A stretch of DNA of 64,000 nt from Albula goreensis (taxonomy: Eukaryota; Chordata; Actinopteri; Albuliformes; Albulidae), in contig CM040747.1 of the NCBI GenBank assembly GCA_022829145.1, forward strand, positions 1-64,000, written 5' to 3'. The translations under genes and the position numbers were made by a program. Shown piece by piece: positions 22,501-35,600 of the stretch. The notes below the pieces were generated by a model. That model saw only the letters and a program-made list of their open reading frames with translations. It did not search any database and was not told the DNA's origin. Within the stretch, counting starts at the first letter, position 1, and each line of letters begins with the position of its first letter.

Positions 22501-23027
22501 GAGCGAATGAATGTGTTTCAATCGCATCTTAGAAACTCGCAAGTGCCATATCGCGTTTAGAACAACATTTCGTTTCATCGGTGTAATGTTTGTCATCGCA
22601 CAGACTGGAAAGTGTACGAAAGAAGCAGAAACTGAAAATGTTGACTTTTTTTGAATGCTTTACACACGCATGTACTTTCTTAAGTCTTTGCGAGGTGCGA
22701 TCCAGCGCATACTGTTAGAGTGAAGATTCAGTCACTGTAAGAGTTCTTTTCATTGCAGCGAGCTGTACTGCTCTCACAATGAAGGGAAGTATGAACCTTA
22801 CACTGGCTCTGGCTAAGAAGGAAATCTGAAGTGTTGCAAGTCCAGGAATGAGAAATCATTAATACCTGACTTTGTTTTTGAGCCAAACACAAAACTAAGT
22901 TTTCTTAGTCAAACAAGCTTGGAAATTTGGATCTTGCATCTGAATACACTTTTGCAGTTGTTGGAGTGTACTGACAGTGAAAACGTTTTCCTTCACTCAC
23001 TTTAGGTTTTTTGCCTTTCTTATCTCA
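16567..23027 (+). repeat. 12-monomer higher-order block, copy 1 (6,461 bp)
   Basis: Anchors are 16680, 17218, 17760, 18296, 18835, 19372, 19911, 20449, 20986, 21524, 22062 and 22601. Each pairs with an anchor in 32,692-39,156 at an offset of 16,123-16,130 bp. The eight-monomer core 18,722-23,027 shares a run of rare variants with its partner. These are GGATTGTACTG, GGGAATTATG with GTGAACTGAC, AAGTATTAAC, CAAAGGAGCG then CAAAGGTGCG junctions, GAAGGAG with CTTTCCACAC, GTGTTGTGCAAG with GCAGTGGTTGG, and finally CAGACTGGAAAG with GGCTAAG. The first four monomers match in class but are more mosaic. The copy at 17,218 has a private four-base insertion giving GGCTCTCCAAGCCAAG. Confidence 0.9.
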
Positions 23028-24104
23028 TGTACAGCACAGCAGCGAATGAACGTGTTTCATGCGCACCTTAGAAACTCGCAAGTGCCATATCGCGTTTAGA
23101 ACAACATTTCGTTTCATCAGTGAAACAGTTTGTCATCGCTCAGACTGGGAAGTGTACGAAGAAGCAGAAACTGAAAATGTTATCTTTTTTCGAATGCTTT
23201 AAACACGCATGTACTTTCTTAAGTCTTTCCGAGTTGCGATACAGCGCATACTGTTAGAATGAAGATTCAGTCACTGTGAGAGTTCTTTTCATTGCAGCGA
23301 GCTGTACTGCTCTCACAATGAATGGAAGTATTAACCTTACATTGGCATTGGCCAAGAAGGAAATCTGAAGTGTTGCAAGTCCAGGAATGAGAAATCATTA
23401 ATACCTGACTTTGTTTTTGAGCCAAACACAAAACTAAGTTTTCTTAGTTAAACAAGCTTGGAAACTTGGATCTTGCATCTGAATACACTTTTGCAGTTGT
23501 TGGAGTGTACTGACAGTGACAACGTTTTCCTTCACTCACTTTAGGTTTTTTGCCTTTCTTATCTCATGTACAGCACAGCAGCGAATGAACGTGTTCCAAA
23601 GCGCATCTTAGAAACTCGCAAGTGCCATATCGCGTTTAGAACAACATTTCGTTTCATCGGTGTAATGTTTGTCATCGCACAGACTGGGAAGTGTACGAAG
23701 AAGCAGAAACTGAAAATGTTGACTTTTGTTGAATGCTTTACACACGCATGTATTTTCTTAAGTCTTTGCGAGGTGCGATCTAGCGCATACTGTTAGAGTG
23801 AAGATTCAGTCACTGTGAGAGTTATTTTCATTGCAGCGAGCTGTACTGCTCTCACAATGAAGGGAAGTATGAACCTTACACTGGCTCTGGCCAAGAAGGA
23901 AATCTGAAGTGTTGCAAGTCCAGGAATGAGAAATCATTAATACCTGACTTTGTTTTTGAGCCAAACACAAAACTAAGTTTTCTTAGTCAAACAAGCTTGG
24001 AAACTTGGATCTTGCATCTGAATACACTTTTGCAGTTGTTGGAGTGTACTGACAGTGAAAACGTTTTCCTTCACTCACTTTAAGTTTTTGCCTTTCTTAA
24101 CTCA
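23028..24104 (+). repeat. Zone 5: two linker monomers
   Basis: Anchors are 23141 and 23680. The first has GATACAG, TTAGAATGAAG, AATGGAAGTATTAAC, CTTAGTTAAACAAG and GTGACAACG. The second has GTTCCAAAGCGCATC, GGTGTAATG, GATCTAG and GAGTTATTTTC. The same ordered pair recurs at 32,805-33,345 and, with a hybrid first member, at 40,884-41,427. A related pair at 16,680-17,218 lacks several of these changes. The pair therefore marks a recurring seam next to larger blocks. Confidence 0.85.
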
Positions 24105-27100
24105 TGTACAGCACAGGAGCGAATGAACGTGTTTCATGCGCAGCTTAGAAACTCGCAAGTGCCACATCGCGTTTAGAACAACATTTCGTTTCATCAGTGA
24201 AACAGTTTGTCATCGCTCAGACTGGGAAGTGTACGAAGAAGCAGAAACTGAAAATGTTGACTTTTGTCGAATGCTTTACACACGCATGTATTTTCTTAAG
24301 TCTTTGCGAGGTGCGATCTAGCGCATACTGTTAGAGTGAAGATTCAGTCACTGTGAGAGTTCTTTTCATTGCAGCGAGCTGTACTGCTCTCACAATGAAG
24401 GGAAGTATGAACCTTACACTGGCTCTGGCCAAGAAGGAAATCTGAAGTGTTGCAAGTCCAGGAATGAGAAATCATTAATACCTGACTTTGTTTTTGAGCC
24501 AAACACAAAACTAAGTTTTCTTAGTCAAACAAGCTTGGAAACTTGAATCTTGCATCTGAATACACTTTTGCAGTTGTTGGAGTGTACTGACAGTGAAAAC
24601 GTTTTCCTTCACTCACTTTAAGTTTTTTTGCTTTCTTATCTCATGTACAGCACAGGAGCGAATGAACGTGTTTCATGCGCACCTTAGAAACTCGCAAGTG
24701 CCACATCGCGTTTAGAACATTTCGTTTCATCGGTGAAACAGTTTGTCATCGCACAGACTGGGAAGTGTACGAAGAAGCAGAAACTGAAAATGTTGACTTT
24801 TGTCGAATGCTTTACACACGCATGTATTTTCTTAAGTCTTTGCGAGGTGCGATCTAGCGCATACTGTTAGAGTGAAGATTCAGTCACTGTGAGAGTTCTT
24901 TTCATTGCAGCGAGCTGTACTGCTCTCACAATGAAGGGAAGTATTAACCTTACACTGGCATTGGCCAAGAAGGAAATCTGAAGTGTTGCAAGTCCAGGAA
25001 TGAGAAATCATTAATACCTGACTTTGTTTTTGAGCCAAACACAAAACTAAGTTTTCTTAGTCAAACAAGCTTGGAAATTTGGATCTTGCATCTGAATACA
25101 CTTTTGCAGTTGTTGGAGTGTACTGACAGTGAAAACGTTTTCCTTCACTCACTTTAGGTTTTTTGCCTTTCTTATCTCATGTACAGCACAGCAGCGAATG
25201 AACGTGTTTCATGCGCACCTTAGAAACTCGCAAGTGCCATATCGCGTTTAGAACAACATTTCGTTTCATCAGTGAAAAGTTTGTCATCGCTCAGACTGGG
25301 AAGTGTACGAAGAAGCAGAAACTGAAAATGTTACCTTTTTGCAGTGCTTTACACACGCATGTACTTTCTTAAGTCTTTCCGAGTTGCGATCCAGCGCATA
25401 CTGTTAGAGTGAAGATTCAGTCACCGTGAGAGTTCTTTTCATTGCAGCGAGCTGTACTGCTCTCACAATGAAGGGAAGTATGAACCTTACACTGGCACTG
25501 GCCAAGAAGGAAATCTGAAGTGTTGCAAGTCCAGGAATGAGAAATCATTAATACCTGACTTTGTTTTTGAGCCAAACACAAAACTAAGTTTTCTTAGTCA
25601 AACAAGCTTGGGAACTTGGATCTTGCATCTGAATACACTTTTGCAGTTGTTGGAGTGTACTGACAGTGAAAACGTTTTCCTTCACTCACTTTAAGTTATT
25701 TGGCTTTCTTATCTCATGTACAGCACAGGAGCGAATGAACGTGTTTCATGCGCACCTTAGAAACTCGCAAGTGCCACATCGCGTTTAGAACATTTCGTTT
25801 CATCGGTGAAACAGTTTGTCATCGCACAGACTGGGAAGTGTACGAAGAAGCAGAAACTGAAAATGTTGACTTTTGTCGAATGCTTTACACACGCATGTAT
25901 TTTCTTAAGTCTTTGCGAGGTGCGATCTAGCGCATACTGTTAGAGTGAAGATTCAGTCACTGTGAGAGTTCTTTTCATTGCAGCGAGCTGTACTGCTCTC
26001 AATGAAGGGAAGTATGAACCTTACACTGGCTCTGGGCAAGAAGGAAATCTGAAGTGTTGCAAGTCCAGGAATGAGAAATCATTAATACCTGACTTTGTTT
26101 TTGAGCCAAACACAAAACTAAGTTTTCTTAGTCAAACAAGCTTGGAAACTTGGATCTTGCATCTGAATACACTTTTGCAGTTGTTGGAGTGTACTGACAG
26201 TGAAAACGTTTTCCTTCACTCACTTTAAGTTTTTTGCCTTTCTTATCTCATGTACAGCACAGGAGCGAATGAACGTGTTTCATGCGCACCTTAGAAACTC
26301 GCAAGTGCCACATCGCGTTTAGAACATTTCGTTTCATCGGTGAAACAGTTTGTCATCGCACAGACTGGGAAGTGTACGAAGAAGCAGAAACTGAAAATGT
26401 TGACTTTTGTCGAATGCTTTACACACGCATGTATTTTCTTAAGTCTTTGCGAGGTGCGATCCAGCGCATACTGTTAGAGTGAAGATTCAGTCACTGTGAG
26501 AGTTCTTTTCATTGCAGCGAGCTGTACTGCTCTCACAATGAAGGGAAGTATGAACCTTACACTGGCTCTGGCCAAGAAGGAAATCTGAAGTGTTGCAAGT
26601 CCAGGAATGAGAAATCATTAATACCTGACTTTGTTTTTGAGCCAAACACAAAACTAAGTTTTCTTAGTCAAACAAGCTTGGAAACTTGGATCTTGCATCT
26701 GAATACACTTTTGCAGTTGTTGGAGTGTACTGACAGTGAAAACGTTTTCCTTCACTCACTTTAAGTTTTTGCCTTTCTTAACTCATGTACAGCACAGGAG
26801 CGAATGAACGTGTTTCATGCGCAGCTTAGAAACTCGCAAGTGCCACATCGCGTTTAGAACAACATTTCGTTTCATCAGTGAAACAGTTTGTCATCGCTCA
26901 GACTGGGAAGTGTACGAAGAAGCAGAAACTGAAAATGTTGACTTTTGTCGAATGCTTTACACACGCATGTATTTTCTTAAGTCTTTGCGAGGTGCGATCT
27001 AGCGCATACTGTTAGAGTGAAGATTCAGTCACTGTGAGAGTTCTTTTCATTGCAGCGAGCTGTACTGCTCTCACAATGAAGGGAAGTATGAACCTTACAC

Positions 27101-27860
27101 TGGCTCTGGCCAAGAAGGAAATCTGAAGTGTTGCAAGTCCAGGAATGAGAAATCATTAATACCTGACTTTGTTTTTGAGCCAAACACAAAACTAAGTTTT
27201 CTTAGTCAAACAAGCTTGGAAACTTGAATCTTGCATCTGAATACACTTTTGCAGTTGTTGGAGTGTACTGACAGTGAAAACGTTTTCCTTCACTCACTTT
27301 AAGTTTTTGGCTTTCTTATCTCATGTACAGCACAGGAGCGAATGAACGTGTTTCATGCGCACCTTAGAAACTTCGCAAGTGCCACATCGCGTTTAGAACA
27401 TTTCGTTTCATCGGTGAAACAGTTTGTCATCGCACAGACTGGGAAGTGTACGAAGAAGCAGAAACTGAAAATGTTGACTTTTGTCGAATGCTTTACACAC
27501 GCATGTATTTTCTTAAGTCTTTGCGAGGTGCGATCTAGCGCATACTGTTAGAGTGAAGATTCAGTCACTGTGAGAGTTCTTTTCATTGCAGCGAGCTGTA
27601 CTGCTCTCACAATGAAGGGAAGTATGAACCTTACACTGGCTCTGGCCAAGAAGGAAATCTGAAGTGTTGCAAGTCCAGGAATGAGAAATCATTAATACCT
27701 GACTTTGTTTTTGAGCCAAACACAAAACTAAGTTTTCTTAGTCAAACAAGCTTGGAAACTTGGATCTTGCATCTGAATACACTTTTGCAGTTGTTGGAGT
27801 GTACTGACAGTGAAAACGTTTTCCTTCACTCACTTTAAGTTTTTTGCCTTTCTTAACTCA
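24105..27860 (+). repeat. 7-monomer higher-order repeat, copy 1 (3,756 bp)
   Basis: Monomers A-G have anchors 24218, 24754, 25292, 25827, 26361, 26899 and 27435. A has GCGCAGC, AACTTGAATC and a seven-T junction. B has GAACATTTC, AAGTATTAAC and GGAAATTTGG. C has the shortened GTGAAAAGTTTG, CACCGTG, CTTGGGAAC and TTTAAGTTATTTGGC. D has CTCTGGGCAAG. E has GATCCAG. F has GCGCAGC and GAATC. G has AACTTCGCAAG. The next seven monomers repeat this order at offsets of 3,756-3,761 bp. Within a unit the monomers differ from each other more than each differs from its partner in copy 2, which is the defining pattern of a higher-order repeat. Confidence 0.93.
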
Positions 27861-30800
27861 TGTACAGCACAGGAGCGAATGAACGTGTTTCATGCGCAGC
27901 TTAGAAACTCGCAAGTGCCACATCGCGTTTAGAACAACATTTCGTTTCATCAGTGAAACAGTTTGTCATCGCTCAGACTGGGAAGTGTACGAAGAAGCAG
28001 AAACTGAAAATGTTGACTTTTGTCGAATGCTTTACACACGCATGTATTTTCTTAAGTCTTTGCGAGGTGCGATCTAGCGCATACTGTTAGAGTGAAGATT
28101 CAGTCACTGTGAGAGTTCTTTTCATTGCAGCGAGCTGTACTGCTCTCACAATGAAGGGAAGTATGAACCTTACACTGGCTCTGGCCAAGAAGGAAATCTG
28201 AAGTGTTGCAAGTCCAGGAATGAGAAATCATTAATACCTGACTTTGTTTTTGAGCCAAACACAAAACTAAGTTTTCTTAGTCAAACAAGCTTGGAAACTT
28301 GAATCTTGCATCTGAATACACTTTTGCAGTTGTTGGAGTGTACTGACAGTGAAAACGTTTTCCTTCACTCACTTTAAGTTTTTTTGCTTTCTTATCTCAT
28401 GTACAGCACAGGAGCGAATGAACGTGTTTCATGCGCACCTTAGAAACTCGCAAGTGCCACATCGCGTTTAGAACATTTCGTTTCATCGGTGAAACAGTTT
28501 GTCATCGCACAGACTGGGAAGTGTACGAAGAAGCAGAAACTGAAAATGTTGACTTTTGTCGAATGCTTTACACACGCATGTATTTTCTTAAGTCTTTGCG
28601 AGGTGCGATCTAGCGCATACTGTTAGAGTGAAGATTCAGTCACTGTGAGAGTTCTTTTCATTGCAGCGAGCTGTACTGCTCTCACAATGAAGGGAAGTAT
28701 TAACCTTACACTGGCATTGGCCAAGAAGGAAATCTGAAGTGTTGCAAGTCCAGGAATGAGAAATCATTAATACCTGACTTTGTTTTTGAGCCAAACACAA
28801 AACTAAGTTTTCTTAGTCAAACAAGCTTGGAAATTTGGATCTTGCATCTGAATACACTTTTGCAGTTGTTGGAGTGTACTGACAGTGAAAACGTTTTCCT
28901 TCACTCACTTTAGGTTTTTTGCCTTTCTTATCTCATGTACAGCACAGCAGCGAATGAACGTGTTTCATGCGCACCTTAGAAACTCGCAAGTGCCATATCG
29001 CGTTTAGAACAACATTTCGTTTCATCAGTGAAAAAGTTTGTCATCGCTCAGACTGGGAAGTGTACGAAGAAGCAGAAACTGAAAATGTTACCTTTTTGCA
29101 GTGCTTTACACACGCATGTACTTTCTTAAGTCTTTCCGAGTTGCGATCCAGCGCATACTGTTAGAGTGAAGATTCAGTCACCGTGAGAGTTCTTTTCATT
29201 GCAGCGAGCTGTACTGCTCTCACAATGAAGGGAAGTATGAACCTTACACTGGCACTGGCCAAGAAGGAAATCTGAAGTGTTGCAAGTCCAGGAATGAGAA
29301 ATCATTAATACCTGACTTTGTTTTTGAGCCAAACACAAAACTAAGTTTTCTTAGTCAAACAAGCTTGGGAACTTGGATCTTGCATCTGAATACACTTTTG
29401 CAGTTGTTGGAGTGTACTGACAGTGAAAACGTTTTCCTTCACTCACTTTAAGTTATTTGGCTTTCTTATCTCATGTACAGCACAGGAGCGAATGAACGCT
29501 GTTTCATGCGCACCTTAGAAACTCGCAAGTGCCACATCGCGTTTAGAACATTTCGTTTCATCGGTGAAACAGTTTGTCATCGCACAGACTGGGAAGTGTA
29601 CGAAGAAGCAGAAACTGAAAATGTTGACTTTTGTCGAATGCTTTACACACGCATGTATTTTCTTAAGTCTTTGCGAGGTGCGATCTAGCGCATACTGTTA
29701 GAGTGAAGATTCAGTCACTGTGAGAGTTATTTTCATTGCAGCGAGCTGTACTGCTCTCACAATGAAGGGAAGTATGAACCTTACACTGGCTCTGGGCAAG
29801 AAGGAAATCTGAAGTGTTGCAAGTCCAGGAATGAGAAATCATTAATACCTGACTTTGTTTTTGAGCCAAACACAAAACTAAGTTTTCTTAGTCAAACAAG
29901 CTTGGAAACTTGGATCTTGCATCTGAATACACTTTTGCAGTTGTTGGAGTGTACTGACAGTGAAAACGTTTTCCTTCACTCACTTTAAGTTTTTGCCTTT
30001 CTTATCTCATGTACAGCACAGGAGCGAATGAACGTGTTTCATGCGCACCTTAGAAACTCTCGCAAGTGCCACATCGCGTTTAGAACATTTCGTTTCATCG
30101 GTGAAACAGTTTGTCATCGCACAGACTGGGAAGTGTACGAAGAAGCAGAAACTGAAAATGTTGACTTTTGTCGAATGCTTTACACACGCATGTATTTTCT
30201 TAAGTCTTTGCGAGGTGCGATCCAGCGCATACTGTTAGAGTGAAGATTCAGTCACTGTGAGAGTTCTTTTCATTGCAGCGAGCTGTACTGCTCTCACAAT
30301 GAAGGGAAGTATGAACCTTACACTGGCTCTGGCCAAGAAGGAAATCTGAAGTGTTGCAAGTCCAGGAATGAGAAATCATTAATACCTGACTTTGTTTTTG
30401 AGCCAAACACAAAACTAAGTTTTCTTAGTCAAACAAGCTTGGAAACTTGGATCTTGCATCTGAATACACTTTTGCAGTTGTTGGAGTGTACTGACAGTGA
30501 AAACGTTTTCCTTCACTCACTTTAAGTTTTTGCCTTTCTTAACTCATGTACAGCACAGGAGCGAATGAACGTGTTTCATGCGCAGCTTAGAAACTCGCAA
30601 GTGCCACATCGCGTTTAGAACAACATTTCGTTTCATCAGTGAAACAGTTTGTCATCGCTCAGACTGGGAAGTGTACGAAGAAGCAGAAACTGAAAATGTT
30701 GACTTTTGTCGAATGCTTTACACACGCATGTATTTTCTTAAGTCTTTGCGAGGTGCGATCTAGCGCATACTGTTAGAGTGAAGATTCAGTCACTGTGAGA

Positions 30801-31619
30801 GTTCTTTTCATTGCAGCGAGCTGTACTGCTCTCACAATGAAGGGAAGTATGAACCTTACACTGGCTCTGGCCAAGAAGGAAATCTGAAGTGTTGCAAGTC
30901 CAGGAATGAGAAATCATTAATACCTGACTTTGTTTTTGAGCCAAACACAAAACTAAGTTTTCTTAGTCAAAGAAGCTTGGAAACTTGAATCTTGCATCTG
31001 AATACACTTTTGCAGTTGTTGGAGTGTACTGACAGTGAAAACGTTTTCCTTCACTCACTTTAAGTTTTTTGGCTTTCTTATCTCATGTACAGCACAGGAG
31101 CGAATGAACGTGTTTCATGCGCACCTTAGAAACTCGCAAGTGCCACATCGCGTTTAGAACATTTCGTTTCATCGGTGAAACAGTTTGTCATCGCACAGAC
31201 TGGGAAGTGTACGAAGAAGCAGAAACTGAAAATGTTGACTTTTGTCGAATGCTTTACACACGCATGTATTTTCTTAAGTCTTTGCGAGTGCGATCTAGCG
31301 CATACTGTTAGAGTGAAGATTCAGTCACTGTGAGAGTTCTTTTCATTGCAGCGAGCTGTACTGCTCTCACAATGAAGGGAAGTATGAACCTTACACTGGC
31401 TCTGGCCAAGAAGGAAATCTGAAGTGTTGCAAGTCCAGGAATGAGAAATCATTAATACCTGACTTTGTTTTTGAGCCAAACACAAAACTAAGTTTTCTTA
31501 GTCAAACAAGCTTGGAAACTTGGATCTTGCATCTGAATACACTTTTGCAGTTGTTGGAGTGTACTGACAGTGAAAACGTTTTCCTTCACTCACTTTAAGT
31601 TTTTGCCTTTCTTAACTCA
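27861..31619 (+). repeat. 7-monomer higher-order repeat, copy 2 (3,759 bp)
   Basis: Anchors are 27974, 28510, 29049, 29585, 30122, 30660 and 31196, in register with copy 1. Small private changes separate the copies. C' has GTGAAAAAGTTTG where C has lost bases. D' has AACGCTGTTTC and GAGTTATTTTC. E' has GAAACTCTCGCAAG (a two-base insertion). F' has CAAAGAAGC in place of CAAACAAGC. G' has lost a G (GCGAGTGCGATCTAG). D in copy 1 has lost two bases in CTCTCAATGAAG. The near-identity suggests a recent unit-level duplication by unequal exchange. Confidence 0.93.
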
Positions 31620-32691
31620 TGTACAGCACAGGAGCGAATGAACGTGTTTCATGCGCACCTTAGAAACTCGCAAGTGCCACATCGCGTTTAGAACAACATT
31701 TCGTTTCATCAGTGAAACAGTTTGTCATCGCTCAGACTGGGAAGTGTACGAAGAAGCAGAAACTGAAAATGTTATCTTTTTTGAAAGCTTAAACACGCAT
31801 GTACTTTCTTAAGTCTTTCCGAGTTGCGATCCAGCGCATACTGTTAGAATGAAGATTCAGTCACTGTGAGAGTTCTTTTCATTGCAGCGAGCTGTACTGC
31901 TCTCACAATGAAGGGAATTATGAACCTTACACTGGCACTGGCCAAGAAGGAAATCTGAAGTGTTGCAAGTCCAGGAATGAGAAATCATTAATACCTGACT
32001 TTGTTTTTGAGCCAAACACAAAACTAAGTTTTCTTAGTCAAACACGCTTGGAAACTTGGATCTTGCATCCGTATACACTTTTGCAGTTGTTGGAGTGTAC
32101 TGACAGTGAAAACGTTTTCCTTCACTCACTTTAAGTTTTTGCCTTTCTTAACTCATGTACAGCACAGGAGCGAATGAACGTGTTTCATGCGCACCTTAGA
32201 AACTTCGCAAGTGCCACATCGCGTTTAGAACATTTCGTTTCATCGGTGAAACAGTTTGTCATCGCACAGACTGGGAAGTGTACGAAGAAGCAGAAACTGA
32301 AAATGTTGACTTTTGTCGAATGCTTTACACACGCATGTATTTTCTTAAGTCTTTGCGAGGTGCGATCCAGCGCATACTGTTAGAGTGAAGATTCAGTCAC
32401 TGTGAGAGTTCTTTTCATTGCAGCGAGCTGTACTGCTCTCACAATGAAGGGAAGTATGAACCTTACACTGGCTCTGGCCAAGAAGGAAATCTGAAGTGTT
32501 GCAAGTCCAGGAATGAGAAATCATTAATACCTGACTTTGTTTTTGAGCCAAACACAAAACTAAGTTTTCTTAGTCAAACAAGCTTGGAAACTTGGATCTT
32601 GCATCTGAATACACTTTTGCAGTTGTTGGAGTGTACTGACAGTGAAAACGTTTTCCTTCACTCACTTTAAGTTTTTGCCTTTCTTAACTCA
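31620..32691 (+). repeat. Zone 7: two linker monomers
   Basis: Anchors are 31733 and 32267. The first has GAAAGCTTAAAC (a relocated HindIII site), TTAGAATGAAG, GGGAATTATG, ACACGCTTGG (standard HindIII site lost) and CATCCGTATAC. The second has AACTTCGCAAG, GAACATTTC and GATCCAG, like monomer E of the 7-mer. They separate the 7-mer pair from the second 12-monomer block. Confidence 0.85.
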
Positions 32692-35600
32692 TGTACAGCA
32701 CAGGAGCGAATGAACGTGTTTCATGCGCACCTTAGAAACTCACAAGTGCCACATCGCGTTTAGAACAACATTTCGTTTCATCAGTGAAACAGTTTGTCAT
32801 CGCTCAGACTGGGAAGTGTACGAAGAAGCAGAAACTGAAAATGTTATCTTTTTTCAGAATGCTTTAAACACGCATGTACTTTCTTAAGTCTTTCCGAGTT
32901 GCGATACAGCGCATACTGTTAGAATGAAGATTCAGTCACTGTGAGAGTTCTTTTCATTGCAGCGAGCTGTACTGCTCTCACAATGAATGGAAGTATTAAC
33001 CTTACATTGGCATTGGCCAAGAAGGAAATCTGAAGTGTTGCAAGTCCAGGAATGAGAAATCATTAATACCTGACTTTGTTTTTGAGCCAAACACAAAACT
33101 AAGTTTTCTTAGTTAAACAAGCTTGGAAACTTGGATCTTGCATCTGAATACACTTTTGCAGTTGTTGGAGTGTACTGACAGTGACAACGTTTTCCTTCAC
33201 TCACTTTAGGTTTTTTGCCTTTCTTATCTCATGTACAGCACAGCAGCGAATGAACGTGTTCCAAAGCGCATCTTAGAAACTCGCAAGTGCCATATCGCGT
33301 TTAGAACAACATTTCGTTTCATCGGTGTAATGTTTGTCATCGCACAGACTGGGAAGTGTACGAAGAAGCAGAAACTGAAAATGTTGACTTTTGTTGAATG
33401 CTTTACACACGCATGTATTTTCTTAAGTCTTTGCGAGGTGCGATCTAGCGCATACTGTTAGAGTGAAGATTCAGTCACTGTGAGAGTTATTTTCATTGCA
33501 GCGAGCTGTACTGCTCTCACAATGAAGGGAAGTATGAACCTTACACTGGCTCTGGCCAAGAAGGAAATCTGAAGTGTTGCAAGTCCAGGAATGAGAAATC
33601 ATTAATACCTGACTTTGTTTTTGAGCCAAACACAAAACTAAGTTTTCTTAGTCAAACAAGCTTGGAAACTTGGATCTTGCATCTGAATACACTTTTGCAG
33701 TTGTTGGAGTGTACTGACAGTGAAAACGTTTTCCTTCACTCACTTTAAGTTTTTGCCTTTCTTAACTCATGTACAGCACAGGAGCGAATGAACGTGTTTC
33801 ATGCGCAGCTTAGAAACTTCGCAAGTGCCACATCGCGTTTAGAACAACATTTCGTTTCATCAGTGAAACAGTTTGTCATCGCTCAGACTGGGAAGTGTAC
33901 GAAGAAGCAGAAACTGAAAATGTTGACTTTGTCGAATGCTTTACACACGCATGTATTTTCTTAAGTCTTTGCGAGGTGCGATCTAGCGCATACTGTTAGA
34001 GTGAAGATTCAGTCACTGTGAGAGTTCTTTTCATTGCAGCGAGCTGTACTGCTCTCACAATGAAGGGAAGTATGAACCTTACACTGGCTCTGGCCAAGAA
34101 GGAAATCTGAAGTGTTGCAAGTCCAGGAATGAGAAATCATTAATACCTGACTTTGTTTTTGAGCCAAACACAAAACTAAGTTTTCTTAGTCAAAGAAGCT
34201 TGGAAACTTGAATCTTGCATCTGAATACACTTTTGCAGTTGTTGGAGTGTACTGACAGTGAAAACGTTTTCCTTCACTCACTTTAAGTTTTTGGCTTTCT
34301 TATCTCATGTACAGCACAGGAGCGAATGAACGCGTTTCATGCGCACCTTAGAAACTTCATAAGTGCCACATCGCGTTTAGAACATTTCGTTTCATCGGTG
34401 AAACAGTTTGTCATCGCACAGACTGGGAAGTGTACGAAGAAGCAGAAACTGAAAATGTTGACTTTTGTCGAATGCTTTACACACGCATGTATTTTCTTAA
34501 GTCTTTGCGAGGTGCGATCTAGCGCATACTGTTAGAGTGAAGATTCAGTCACTGTGAGAGTTCTTTTCATTGCAGCGAGCTGTACTGCTCTCACAATGAA
34601 GGGAAGTATGAACCTTACACTGGCTCTGGCCAAGAAGGAAATCTGAAGTGTTGCAAGTCCAGGAATGAGAAATCATTAATACCTGACTTTGTTTTTGAGC
34701 CAAACACAAAACTAAGTTTTCTTAGTCAAACAAGCTTGGAAACTTGGATCTTGCATCTGAATACACTTTTGCAGTTGTTGGAGTGTACTGACAGTGAAAA
34801 CGTTTTCCTTCACTCACTTTAAGTTTTTTTGCCTTTCTTAACTCATGTACAGCACAGGAGCGAATGAACGTGTTTCATGCGCACCTTAGAAACTTCATAA
34901 GTGCCACATCGCGTTTAGAACAACATTTCGTTTCATCAGTGAAACAGTTTGTCATCGCTCAGACTGGGAAGTGTACGAAGAAGCAGAAACTGAAAATGTT
35001 ATCTTTTTTCGAAAGCTTAAACACGCATGTACTTTCTTAAGTCTTTCCGAGTTGCGATCCAGCGCATACTGTTAGAATGAAGATTCAGTCACTGTGAGAG
35101 TTCTTTTCATTGCAGCGAGCTGTACTGCTCTCACAATGAAGGGAATTATGAACCTTACACTGGCACTGGCCAAGAAGGAAATCTGAAGTGTTGCAAGTCC
35201 AGGAATGAGAAATCATTAATACCTGACTTTGTTTTTGAGCCAAACACAAAACTAAGTTTTCTTAGTCAAACACGCTTGGAAACTTGGATCTTGCATCCGT
35301 ATACACTTTTGCAGTTGTTGGAGTGTACTGACAGTGAAAACGTTTTCCTTCACTCACTTTAAGTTTTTTGCCTTTCTTAACTCATGTACAGCACAGGAGC
35401 GAATGAACGTGTTTCATGCGCACCTTAGAAACTCGCAAGTGCCACATCGCATTTAGAACAACATTTCGTTTCATCAGTGAAACAGTTTGTCATCGCTCAG
35501 ACTGGGAAGTGTACGAAGAAGCAGAAACTGAAAATGTTATGTTTTTTCGAATGCTTTAAACACGCATGTACTTTCTTAAGTCTTTCCGAGTTGCGATACA

